From Halicephalobus mephisto (taxonomy: Eukaryota > Nematoda > Chromadorea > Rhabditida > Panagrolaimidae), in the NCBI GenBank assembly GCA_009193035.1, contig SWDT01000099.1, positions 248,001-312,000 on the forward strand: a stretch of 64,000 bases of DNA, in the 5' to 3' direction. A program made the position numbers and the translations under genes. The notes beneath the pieces are model-generated. The model saw only the letters and a program-made list of their open reading frames with translations, ran no database searches and had not been told where the DNA came from. Shown piece by piece: positions 25,106 to 34,929 of this stretch (position 1 is its first letter; every line of letters starts with the position of its first letter).

Positions 25106-27176
25106 ATGGAGGAAATTATCGAAGAAAAATTTTCGAAAAAATGCATCAAATGCCACGTGAAGGCCGCCTGGAGGATTCTGCTGCGGAGCTGTGGCCATGT
25201 GATCTGTGTCGGATGTGGATTGGAGTGCCTCAGGATGAGTTAAAAGTTATTTTAATAAAATAATTCTTAAATTTTAGATTTCGATTAAAGACGACCACAA
25301 GCCGAGGATCAAGTGTCCGAAGAAGTCCTGCAAGTACCGTATCCACGAGAACGACATCAGAGCCCTCTTGGACAAGAGGAATCCTGACCTCGACCCCTTC
25401 ATGCTCCCCAGCCAGAGGGATTGGCTCCTTTTTCACCACGATCAAGATGTTCTTCGATATGCCCTCGGGGGAGATCAGTTTTCGAAGCAGTGTCCTCTCT
25501 GCTTGGTGATTTTTCGGAAGATTCCAGAATCCACCAATTTTCGAATTTTCGAGAATCCCAACTTTCTGGAGACTTTTCAGAATTCACCAATTTTCAAATT
25601 TTTGAGAATCTCAAGTTTTTGGAAATTTCGAATTTTTTGGAAATTTTTCAGAATCTCGTAAAAGTTTCTATTTCCCAGAATTCAATAATTTTTAAATTTT
25701 TGAGAATCTTCCAAAATTTCGAAATCATCTAAAATTTACTGTAGAATTTTTTATTTTTAAAATTTTTATGATAATTTTTTTGTTTTTTAGTAACTTTTTT
25801 GTTAGAGTAAAATTTCAGAATTTTTACGCCAAATTGGACGGCTGTAATTACGTCAGATGCGCGAATCTGAGATGCAATCAATGGTTCTGCTTCAACTGCG
25901 GAGATCCCGTTGATTCTTGGCAGCATTTTACTCGTTTGTTTTTATTTTTTGTTTAATTTTAAATTTTTTTCAGAAAATAGATGCAAAGTCGGATGGGACG
26001 ATATCTTCAAACTGATTTATTTCCTCAGGTGGTTACTGTTGGCAGAGGCCTGGACAAACGCCTTCGTCATGCCCTTCCTCTCCATCGCTCTGTTGGTCAG
26101 TTTTCCATTTTCTACAGTACATATTGTAAAAAAATTGTTTTTGAATTTTTGAATTTCCGCGCAAGGGCGAGTGAAAAGTAAAAAGTAGAAAATCTGGCAA
26201 TCGACTCGCACTTTTTTCATTTTAGGGTAATTCTGAGTTTTTAGGATCTTCTCAAAACTTACGTTCAAGCAATTTCGAAGATTTTTATTTTTTGAATTTG
26301 TGTATTTTTTTGAATTCCCGCGCAAGGGCGAGTGAAAAGTAAAAAGTGGAAAATCTGGCAATTCACTTTGGCAATCGACTCGCTTTGTCCTTGCTCGTGC
26401 TTTTTTCTTTCGAAAATCTTACAATTTAAGGAAATTTCAAAAACTTATTTTTAATTTTGATAATGTGATTTTCGATCGAAAACTTGTTTCAGTTTTTTCT
26501 TCCTCTCTATGTCATGATCGGATTTCCTTATTACTGCCTGAAATCCGTTTTTTCTCGTCATAGAAAATCCCATGGATCTTCGAAGAAGATACTTCTCTGC
26601 ATCAAGGTCTCCATCGGCTTTGTTTTCGTCGTCCCGATTGGTTTCTGTATCGGATTGACGTCTTTCGCGACTTCGGTTTTTCTGTGTTTACTGTATTGGA
26701 TAATTTCTGTCGCCAAATGGTGTCCCACAACGATCCAAATCCTCAAAGTTCTGGACATAGCGGCGATGGGCCTCGGGGTGCTGGGCTTCGGGAGGTGGAA
26801 GCAGATCCTTCAAGACGCCCAGGCCGCCAGAATGGAGTTAAAAATCGACGAAAAACAAGAAAAAAGTGACGAATTAAATTCAAGTAATTTTAATTTTTAA
26901 AATTTTAATTTTCTTATTGTAATTTTTTAAGTTGAAGAAGAAATTAAAGAAGCCAGAAAAGACAGAGCGATCGGAGCGGCGCAATGCGGAGACGGCATCA
27001 TCGAGGTCGGGATGGTCATCAAGAAAGGAGTCCACAACGTAGAAGCCCTCGGAAAAGGGAACTTGAAGGACATCCAGCTGATCAAATTCAAGGACATCAA
27101 AGTCAATAATAATTTGAAACTTGCTGGAAATCTTCGAAAAATGCAAAAAGCCACGAAAATTGTTAAAAAATATTAA
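25106..27176 (+). CDS. RBR-type E3 ubiquitin ligase, RNF19-like, without IBR
   Basis: Predicted membrane-anchored RING-between-RING E3 ligase that would pass ubiquitin from an E2 through a RING2 cysteine. Inferred exons: 25,106-25,238, 25,291-25,505, 25,819-25,933, 25,974-26,095, 26,493-26,883 and 26,932-27,176 (406 residues, all phases consistent). RING1 is at about residues 13-54: a Cys-x2-Cys pair, the SCGHVICVGC core, and a Cys-x4-Cys pair in exon 2. RING2 reads CPLC then DGCNYVRC, with spacing like the parkin RING2; the Cys of DGC is the expected catalytic residue. Four or so hydrophobic segments follow (about residues 170-280), with the loop IGFPYYCLKSVFSRH resembling RNF19. The roughly 55-residue link between RING1 and RING2 has no cysteine, so no IBR is present. 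The first intron's acceptor (TTAAAG) is the weakest call. Intron 4 holds two units of a dispersed intronic repeat. Confidence 0.82.
26140..26415 (+). repeat. Family B intronic repeat, two units, in the RBR intron
   Basis: Two units, each beginning GAATTTCCGCGCAAGGGCGA or GAATTCCCGCGCAAGGGCGA, continue through GTGAAAAGTAAAAAGT, AAAATCTGGCAAT and CGACTCGC, and are separated by TTTTAGGGTAATTCTGAG and GATCTTCTCAAAACTTACG. An almost identical two-unit block, in the same order, lies on the other strand at 29,395-29,645 in the dioxygenase intron. Confidence 0.9.
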
Positions 27177-27944
27177 ATAAAAAATTTCGAATCAGCACTA
27201 AATTCATAAAAAACGAAATTTTAAAGAATTTGGAAAAATTTAAAACAACAATAGGGACTAAAAAGGTGGATTTAAAGCGGAAAACAGACTAGTATTACGA
27301 AATATGGGAAGCAACTACCGTACTCTAATTCTTTGTTTTTAGAGTAATCTTGTTGGTAGCTGAGATAATTTAAAACAAGAATCGGGACTAAAAAGATGGA
27401 TTTAAAGCGAAAAAATTCGAAAACGGTAACTATCGTGCAACTCAAACTGCGATCAACCCAGACGGCATGGTCTCGAGACGAAAGATCCTGCACATCAATT
27501 AGCATACTGTCAATTGAGAAAGAACCAAATACCGGTTTCATTATTATCATTTTTAGTATTGTTATTTTCGTTGTTGTTATTCTTACGGTTCATTGTTGAT
27601 ATATTGAGTAGTTGTAAGTTCTATCCGTCTTCTACATGGTTCCAAAACGAAAATCTTTTTGTGCCAATCAGTCCACTTACTCCCGGCTGGAAGTTGCGGA
27701 ATCTCTTACTATTACCACTCTTGTTATTGTTGATATATCAAATGATGTTGTCCTCCTGTCTTACACACGGTCCCAAAGCGAAAACCCCTTCGTTTCAATC
27801 GCTTTTTTCTCAACTAGAAGTCGAACTATATCTTATTATCTTTACGTGTTGATATATCAAACGACTTTAATTTCCTCCCATTCTACACCCCGACCTTTTG
27901 AATTTCACAACACAGTAGTAAATTTTATGTTTTTTACATTTCAT
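27177..27944. repeat. Tail-to-tail spacer with two small repeat sets
   Basis: Between the RBR and dioxygenase stop codons. A phrase close to GGGACTAAAAAGATGGATTT occurs at about 27,252 and 27,385. From 27,593 three degraded copies of a roughly 130-bp unit begin GTTGATATAT (27,593, 27,728, 27,848) and contain GGTTCCAAAACGAAAA or GGTCCCAAAGCGAAAA. The 92-113-codon frames here follow the repeat and are not convincing genes. Confidence 0.6.
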
Positions 27945-30668
27945 CTACACTCCCTCTTGATGTTGAGGCAACCCTAATTTACTTCTGATGAACCTAACCC
28001 TCGATTTAACAATGTCCCACATAAAATAACACCCATAAATACATCTGTTCTTTTCAGGAGTCGACGTGTAGGCACTTCTAGCGTGGAGCAGTCTTGTGTT
28101 CGCCCAGAGCACAGTTTCGCCGTCTTCCAGTTGGAAAACAAGTTCATTTTCAGGATCATAACATAACTTGGTGAATAATTTCAGAGCTCTGTATACATCT
28201 TGGATTTTCTCAGGATCTGTATCGTAAAACCAACTTCTCATCGCATTCCCGAATTGAATTTTGTTCACGTGACCATCGTCGTCACATCTGATGACCTTGT
28301 GCCGACCTTTCATGTTGAAGTCAAATTTGTAATTTCCGCCATTTCGTTCGTGAATATCATAACCTTCTTCTATGTATTCCAATGTTGTCGTCGTCAGAAG
28401 GTAAAATTCGTCTGGATAATGCAATCTCAGTAATTCCGCAACTTGGAATCCATCAACGAACATACTAAGTCCTCCTTTGGCTGCTCTTTGGTACATGTAC
28501 AACATTTGAAGCTGAAATTTGTCAAAAAATTAAAAATTAAAATTTCGTGAAATCATCTCGACACGAATTTCTAGGTTTTAGGGAATTTAAAACTTGGATT
28601 TTTAGGTGTTAATTTTTGAATTTTATGAACTCTTCCAGAATTTTATAAACTTCTGTTTCTCTGAGATTTTGAAATCCCCGAGAAACTTACGGAAATTTAG
28701 AATCTGCTGAATTCTGGTGATTTTAGAAGTTTCTATAAGCTTCTGGAGTCTTATTCTGGATTCTAGAAAGTTATGAAAGCTTCTAAAAAGTTTGAAAACT
28801 TTCGAAAATCCTATTTCTACCAGATTCTGGGAAGTTTTAATTTTCAAAAAATTCCAATTTTGTCATTTGAGAATTTCGTTTTTTAAAAACTTACTTCTGG
28901 AGGTTGTGAAAGAGAAGGAAAATCCGTATGATAAGGTAGTTCATCCCCGCTGGCATAGGCCATATTACTCGCTTCTACTTTCGTCGTGACTTCAAAAACT
29001 TTTCCAAAATGAGTTTGATGGATCAATCCAATTCTTTCTCCGATTTCATCAACTGCTGTTAAACTTTTTTTCGGTCCATTTTTCAAAATCGCGATTCCGT
29101 CTTCACAAACAGCTTCCAAAAAATCATGCAAAACCTAAAAAATTATTGTTAATTAAAAGTAATATTAGAAATTAAAAGTATATTTTTAAAGAATTTTCTT
29201 GAGATGAATTTCAGAATTAAAATAATAGAAAATAACGAGTATATTTTTGCAGAAAATTGCCAGATTTACCACTTTTCGATTTTCATGAACTTCTTTCTTT
29301 TTGCACGGAACTTTAAAAATTCAAAAAACCACTACTGTAAGAATTAAACATAAATTTTCCGAAATTGCTTGAACGTAAGTTTTGAGAAGATCCTAAAATG
29401 AAAAAAGAGCAAGTCGATTGCCAAAGTGAATTGCCAGATTTTCCACTTTTTACTTTTCACTCATCCTTGCGCGGGAATTCAAAAAATATAAATTTCCGAA
29501 ATTGTTTGAACGTGAGTTTTGAGAAGATCCTAAAAACTCAGAATTACCCTAAAATGAAAAATGAGCGAGTCGATTGCCAGATTTTCCATTTTTTACTTTT
29601 CACTCGCCCTTGCGCGGGAATTCAAAAAAATGTTGTATTTTTAAGTTCACGTTTATAATTCAAAAAATCCACCTTGTCATCCTTCATCATTTCGAAATGA
29701 TCGAATTTCTTTAATCTTTCCTTGATTCCAGCAGCATTCCAAGGTCTGACATTCGTCAAATAAATTTCTCTTCTTTGTTTTTTTACTTTTTCGTCACTTA
29801 AGTTTCTCGATTTTAGCCAATCTCGAGGATATATAGATTCCACATTTCCTGGCCAGGTAATCTTCAAAGAATTTTCTTCTTTACAATGTTCGAATTTTTC
29901 CGGCGTCACTTCCACATCAAAGTCCCTCATCATCAGGTTTCTTGCCTTCATGGAGTCGGATATACTGTAGGTCGAAGGATCCAACGATGAATCCCTCAGC
30001 CATACGTAGGGGAAAATTCCGGAAGATCCGTCAGAAAAAGTGATTTTAAAGAACCTTTTTGACGGATCATTTGCGATTGTCGAAATCCATCGAGATTGGA
30101 GAATTCTAAAATTATATTATTTAAAATAAAAACAAAAATTTGTTAAACTTTAAAAGTTTAATGAAGACATTTGAAAAAATTCAAAACGAAAAAGTAGAAA
30201 AAAAACATCTTTTTACGCGGGAATTTTGGCAAACCGTGTCTGTTAGTCATTCATTCCTGCAAATTAACCAGTACTAGACCAATCATTCCATTTTAGGATA
30301 ACAGCCAGTGTGAGTCTTTTTAGCAAACCGTCTACAGACCATTCATCGCTTTTCTGGAACTAAAACCCAGTGCGAGTAATTTCCAAAAAACCATTCATTC
30401 CATACATTGCGAGTCAGTCCAATCATTCTCTTCCTTGGCTCTGACCAGCGCGAGTCAACTAAACTCATCTCGACTCTCGTACGACTTTATATGAAAATTA
30501 CAAACACGTCTTTCCCAAACATCCACACCCTTAGGCCAAAATCCCAACACTACATAAATCATGACGTCACATAAGCATGCTTTTAAAATTCCGCACATTG
30601 ATTTAATTTTAATAAAAAAATAAAACTTACTTTGTGTTTCGAAATAGCAGATTTAAGTTACCAGACAT
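27945..30668 (-). CDS. Gamma-butyrobetaine dioxygenase-like 2-oxoglutarate oxygenase
   Basis: Fe(II)/2-oxoglutarate-dependent hydroxylase of the BBOX1/TMLHE family; BBOX1 converts gamma-butyrobetaine to L-carnitine, the fatty-acid carrier for mitochondria. Inferred exons on the minus strand: 30,631-30,668, 29,673-30,105, 28,895-29,134 and 27,945-28,511, giving 425 residues. The iron triad is visible as [10 protein letters not shown] (His and Asp) and the distal His in [11 protein letters not shown]. The segments [23 protein letters not shown] and [14 protein letters not shown] match BBOX1 more closely than TMLHE. The N-terminal domain keeps VWLRD and ITWP, but the Zn-binding cysteines of human BBOX1 (Cys-x-Cys-x2-Cys after WLRDN) are replaced by Ser, Asp and Tyr, and the partner His is also gone. 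The first exon ([12 protein letters not shown]) could be a mitochondrial presequence. TMLHE-type activity cannot be excluded. Confidence 0.9.
28512..28894 (-). other. Dioxygenase intron rich in TTCTAGAA-like motifs
   Basis: This 383-nt intron contains several AGAATC and TTCTAGAAAG elements (for example ATTCTGGATTCTAGAAAGTT near 28,751) of the same style as the array at 46.8-47.3 kb. No coding segment is seen. Confidence 0.5.
29240..29645 (-). repeat. Family B intronic repeat in the dioxygenase intron
   Basis: Two well-preserved units and one decayed unit (29,240-29,330). Read on the gene's strand the good units begin GAATTCCCGCGCAAGGGCGA (near 29,624) and GAATTCCCGCGCAAGGATGA (near 29,477), and the link between them carries TTTTAGGGTAATTCTGAG. 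The orientation is therefore sense with respect to the dioxygenase, as it is with respect to the RBR gene in its own copy. Confidence 0.9.
30106..30630 (-). other. Intron 1 of the dioxygenase with short direct repeats
   Basis: The 525-nt intron holds a loose repeat of ACCAATCATTCC / ACCATTCATTCC with GCCAGTGTGAGT / CCCAGTGCGAGT (30,270-30,470). Nothing in it looks like an exon. Confidence 0.5.
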
Positions 30669-30879
30669 TGAAGACCGATTAATCGTTTAGTTTTTAAAAA
30701 TCGCACGTTTCTTCTCGATAGAAAAACGAGTTCGAATATTCTTCAAACTGATATTTCGACAAGATCGTTAAAAATCGGACTTTGAACTCCTTATATTCTG
30801 TCTGCGAACATTCCAGCCCAAGCACTCTGATCGGAGTCTGTAGTTTAAAGTATCATATTATTATAAAAATCACGCAAAA

Positions 30880-31395
30880 TTTCTTATGAGTTGTCTCGAT
30901 ATAGATTCTTAAAATTTTTACAAAAATAGTGACCTAAAATTTGAATTTTTTGCAATAACTATTTCGTAATCAACCTTGCAAAATTCATATATGAACTTTT
31001 TCATAAAATTCCTTTAATACGAATTCTTAGAGATTTTTGCAAAAATAGTGACCTAAAATTTGAATTTTCTACGATAACTATTTCGTAATCAACCTTGTAA
31101 AATTCATATATGAACTTTTTCATAAAATTCCTTCAATACGAATTCTTAGAAGTTTTTGCAAAAATAGTGACCTAAAATTTGAATTTTTTGCAATAACTAT
31201 TTCGTAATCAACCTTGCAAAATTCATATATGAACTTTTTCATAAAATCCTCTTAACATGAATTCTTAGAAGTTTTTGCAAAAATAGTGGCCTAAAATTTG
31301 AATTTTCTACGATAACTATTTCGTAATCAACCTTGCAAAATTCATATATGAACTTTTTCATAAAATTCCCTCAATACGAATTCTTTAAAAAATGG
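30880..31395. repeat. Tandem array, about 118-bp unit, 4-5 copies
   Basis: Nearly identical units contain ATAGTGACCTAAAATTTGAA, TTCGTAATCAACCTTGCAAA and ATATATGAACTTTTTCATAA (starts near 30,925, 31,044, 31,163 and 31,281). It fills most of the 985-bp gap between the dioxygenase start codon and the gamma-tubulin stop codon. CATATATGAA is also scattered through introns of the window. The remaining 30,669-30,880 and 31,395-31,653 show no gene. Confidence 0.85.
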
Positions 31396-31653
31396 CCTAA
31401 ATTTTTGGTTTCTTATGATAACTTTTAATTCCACATGATTTCGAAATATTTCAAAACCATATTTTCTTCAAACATATCTGACCTCCTGAATCAAAACCAC
31501 ATGAGGTACACAGCCCTCTATTCATCTCCCAAAATTAATTATTACACAAAACTATCAATAAAAAAATTAAAAAATATTTAACGAATTTTACGTATATATC
31601 AAAAAAAATTCAAAAATGTACTTTTTATAAACAAAGTAAAAAAAAACCGATTT

Positions 31654-33891
31654 TTATTCATCCACATCTCCTCTTGTTCCACTGCAATATTGCCAAGGTT
31701 CATTATAAGCCATCATCAAATTTTTAACATCTTCAATGGCTTCTGAAAGTTTACTTTTTACGTCATCCTTGAAGCATGCTGCTTTTTCAAAATTTGTCAA
31801 ATAAGCTCCATTTTTGAACATTTTTGTAAAATCATCTTTCAAATTTCCAAGAGTTTGAGAAAATTTCGAATGATTAACAGCCATAACAGCAGATCTAGAT
31901 TTTGCCTGAGGATATGTAACACAATAATCAATATCCGAAAATGGTAAAAGTGGAGCTCCAAATGGTCTATGACTATTTGTTTTGAATATTGCTTGGGCTA
32001 CGGTATCATGACTGACTTCTCCTTGAAAAATTGCCAATCCAGAAATCAGACAATCTATAGGACCATTTTTGTCTGTTTGAAATACAGTACTCATAATTGA
32101 ATTTGGTTTTTCAAGGATCTGCATAAGATCGATCGGGGATGTTCTTTGAGGAAGTCGTGAATTTGCCGGAATTAATGGAGCAATTCCACAACTTACGAAA
32201 TGTAAAGGATGAACAGGACATAATTGAGCAGATATTCCGTTAAATGATCCAAAACTAGGAGATCCAAATCTCGTCGGGGCAGTTACTCCAGCCATGACTC
32301 TTCCGATTATTTCGTTCACGTCTCTCATCGACGGATTTGGATTGTGCATTTTTTGCATTGCAGTTTTCGTTATAGCTTCATTTTCAAGAATAAAAGTCAA
32401 ATCAGAAAATTCCATCAATCTCGAAATAGTCAAAGCCGCATTATAAGGTTGAACCACAACATCCGATTTTCCCGGAAAAACCGAAAAAGTATGGACTCCT
32501 GCTTTTTCTTCACTAAATAAAATTCTACAGTAACAATAACACTAAAAATAACTCACAAGAAATCCGACAATCTCTCCAGAATCCAAGAACCAAGTCCAGA
32601 ACCAGTGCCTCCGGCAATGGAATGACAAAGGGTAAATCCATCAAACTTATCGCAAATCTCGACTTCCGACCGTATCATGTTCATAATACTTTCACCAATT
32701 TCGTTCATATTTTCTTTCTCACTGCAAAGTTTAATATAAAACACATAACGACACATAAGTAAAATCTACTGCATAACAAATATATAAACCAATGATATTT
32801 ATTATGTAATAAATGACCGTTGTTGTAGAAAATAAAGTTATCTATTATACAATAAATGTCATATAGTATATAATGATATATAATAAATAAAGCCTACTAT
32901 ATAGTAGATGATACTATATAGTTAATGATGTTACTTATTATATAAAATAATGATATCTATTATGTAATAAATGATATCTGTTGTACAAAATAAAGTTATC
33001 TATTATATAATGTCATAGTATAAAATAATATGAATTAAATAATAAATAATAAATAATAAATGATATATCATATATCATATATAATTAATAAAGCCTACTA
33101 AATAGTAGATCCTATATAATCAACGATATATAATGTTACCTATTATATAAAAGAATGATATCTATTATGTAATAAATGATATACAGTATATAAGGAATTA
33201 CATAATGCATGATATTATGTATTAATGGTATGTTTTTTGGTAAATAGTATATTTTGTACTTTTACTATGTATTAAATGATAAGTTTAAAAAACTTACTCT
33301 TGGACAGCACAATATCCGCCACCCCAATTGTTACCTGCTCCACCTCCGTCGCGGCACTCGAAGATTCTTTCTGCGTTGTAAAAATATGCATATTCTCCGT
33401 TGGAAATAGAGTTCAGGACTCTTGGTTCCAAGTCAACCAAAACAGCTCGAGGAATTAATCGTTCACTATCATCCTAAAAATTTTCATATATCAGTCACTA
33501 TCATTTTAAAAACTCCTTCCTCATATATGAATCACTACCATCTGAAAAACACTATCCTATGTCAGTCACTATCATCTCAAAACCACTATCCTATGTCAGT
33601 CACTATCATCTCAAAAACACTATCCTATGTCAGTCACTATCATCTTAAAAATTCCTTTTTCATATATCAATTTACCATAAAACCTAATAAATTTCAATAT
33701 AGATATCATTTAAATCATAAATCTACACTTACAGAAGAAAAATATGTAGAGCAATTATCTCCAATAGTCCTTTCAGATGTAGCTGTTCCATCAGGAGCAA
33801 TTCCATGTTCTTGACAAGCTCTTTTCCAAAATTCATGACCTATTTCATTACCACATTGTCCAACCTGAATAAATACAACATCTCCAGGCAT
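31654..33891 (-). CDS. tbg-1: Gamma-tubulin
   Basis: Nucleates microtubules at centrosomes and other organising centres as part of gamma-tubulin complexes. Inferred minus-strand exons: 33,733-33,891, 33,298-33,473, 32,557-32,721 and 31,654-32,512; the spliced frame is 452 residues, against about 451 in the human protein. The N-terminus [20 protein letters not shown], the [12 protein letters not shown] segment and the tubulin signature [16 protein letters not shown] are intact, and the protein is continuous to [25 protein letters not shown] and [16 protein letters not shown] identify the gamma class rather than alpha or beta, although the middle (about residues 200-330) is divergent, as nematode gamma-tubulins are. 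A T-rich AG acceptor at 33,950-33,951 (TTTTTTCAG on the gene strand) lies about 60 nt before the ATG. It is the third gene of a likely operon. Gene symbol is by homology to the C. elegans gene. Confidence 0.95.
32760..33290. repeat. ATATAT-rich repeat in a gamma-tubulin intron
   Basis: This 576-nt intron (32,722-33,297), the longest of the gene, is filled with copies of GATATCTATTATGTAATAAA, GCCTACTATATAGTAGAT and related near-palindromes, duplicated at about 200-bp distance. No exon is seen in it. Confidence 0.7.
33440..33735. repeat. Short tandem repeat in gamma-tubulin intron 1
   Basis: Between the first two exons, ATGTCAGTCACTATCATCTC followed by AAAACACTATCCT repeats five to six times (33,484-33,660), a unit of about 42-45 bp. 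The translation of the region on the plus strand is an artefact. Confidence 0.75.
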
Positions 33892-33949
33892 TATTCAACG
33901 AAATACAAAAAATAAATCACTTTCCACAACCAACCAAGATAGACAAAAA

Positions 33950-33951
33950 CT
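33950..33951 (-). other. Candidate trans-splice acceptor of gamma-tubulin
   Basis: On the gene strand TTTTTTCAG precedes 59 nt of leader before the gamma-tubulin ATG and follows RLP24 by about 215 nt. The sequence fits a nematode acceptor; trans-splicing itself is inferred, since no spliced leader gene is in the window. Confidence 0.4.
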
Positions 33952-34167
33952 GAAAAAAGCGCGCGCAAATCGAGGCTATTTGGCATTCGAGTCAAAACCG
34001 ACAATCCTCTTCGAAACTTGGCAATCTACGTTCTCTTCTTCACAGACCAAATTCTCCAAAATTATTTATCAAATTTCGATCTTCCAAATTCAATAACAAA
34101 TGGAAACAGAAATTTTGCATAAAACAAAACCCCCTTCCTCAACAATAAAGACAAACTTCTTTCTTCC

Positions 34168-34694
34168 TCAATTCGTCTCCATAAGTTCTTCTTTTTCCTT
34201 GGCATCAATTTCTTCCGTTTCTGATTCGTCATCTGCAACAGGAGCACGAATCATGTGAATCTTCGTTTTGGCCTTCCTGATCAATTGTTGTCTAGTGACA
34301 AGTTTTCCAGCACGTTGTTTCTGAGTAATCAAATCTCCATATCGTTTATGTTTAATTTTGTGAACTTCCTTCATAATCTCAACTGTCTTCTGAACAAGTT
34401 CCGGCGTAACTTTAACTGGTTGATCACGTTTCACTTCCATTGCTTGAGTCAAGTCATCTTTCAATTCTTTCCCACGAGCTTGACGAGAAGCTTTAGTCCA
34501 TCTAATCTTACGTGGATTACGTTTCTTTTTGAAAAGTCTATGGCATTTCGATCGACAAAATTTAAACACCTAAAAATCCATATATCAATCACCATTACAA
34601 ACACCATACTTACCGTGCAATCATTTCTAACAAACGTTATACCATGACCAGGCCAAACAGCCGAAGAACAAAAGTAACACCTTTCCACTCTCAT
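34168..34694 (-). CDS. rpl-24.2: Ribosome biogenesis protein RLP24 (RSL24D1; eL24 paralogue)
   Basis: Nuclear assembly factor that occupies the eL24 site on pre-60S particles and is later exchanged for eL24 in the cytoplasm. Two minus-strand exons, 34,614-34,694 and 34,168-34,569, give 160 residues against 163 in human RSL24D1. The zinc ribbon cysteines are CYFC near residues 6-9 and FCRSKC near 31-36, and the block [15 protein letters not shown] is nearly identical to the family. The acidic tail ([19 protein letters not shown]) and the presence of KIHMIRAP place it with RLP24 rather than with cytosolic eL24. A 44-nt intron separates the exons. It sits 235 nt after the HADHA stop codon. The symbol is by homology to the C. 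elegans RLP24 gene. Confidence 0.93.
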
Positions 34695-34712
34695 TTCCGT
34701 CCAATGCGAACT

Positions 34713-34714
34713 CT
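34713..34714 (-). other. Candidate trans-splice acceptor of RLP24
   Basis: On the gene strand TATATTTGTAG lies about 18 nt before the RLP24 ATG, downstream of HADHA, as expected for an internal operon gene. Inference from position and sequence only. Confidence 0.4.
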
Positions 34715-34929
34715 ACAAATATATAAAACAGTAAAAAAAAAAACAAAAAATTATAAATATTCCAGCGTTACAAACGCATATCTTCATCTTCAAAAGTTAC
34801 CCAATCCTTTTTGAGCAAATCGATCAAAAATACAAGCCTAGTTACAATTAATAAATAAAGATCCCACATCTACTTTCTTTCAAAACATAGCAATAAACAG
34901 TTTCCTAAGTCTGCTTTCCAATTCAGTAT

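Noticed and set aside
27514..27977. Two overlapping 112-113-codon plus-strand frames
   Set aside because: Spans three degraded tandem copies and antisense of the dioxygenase 3' end; frames shift between copies.
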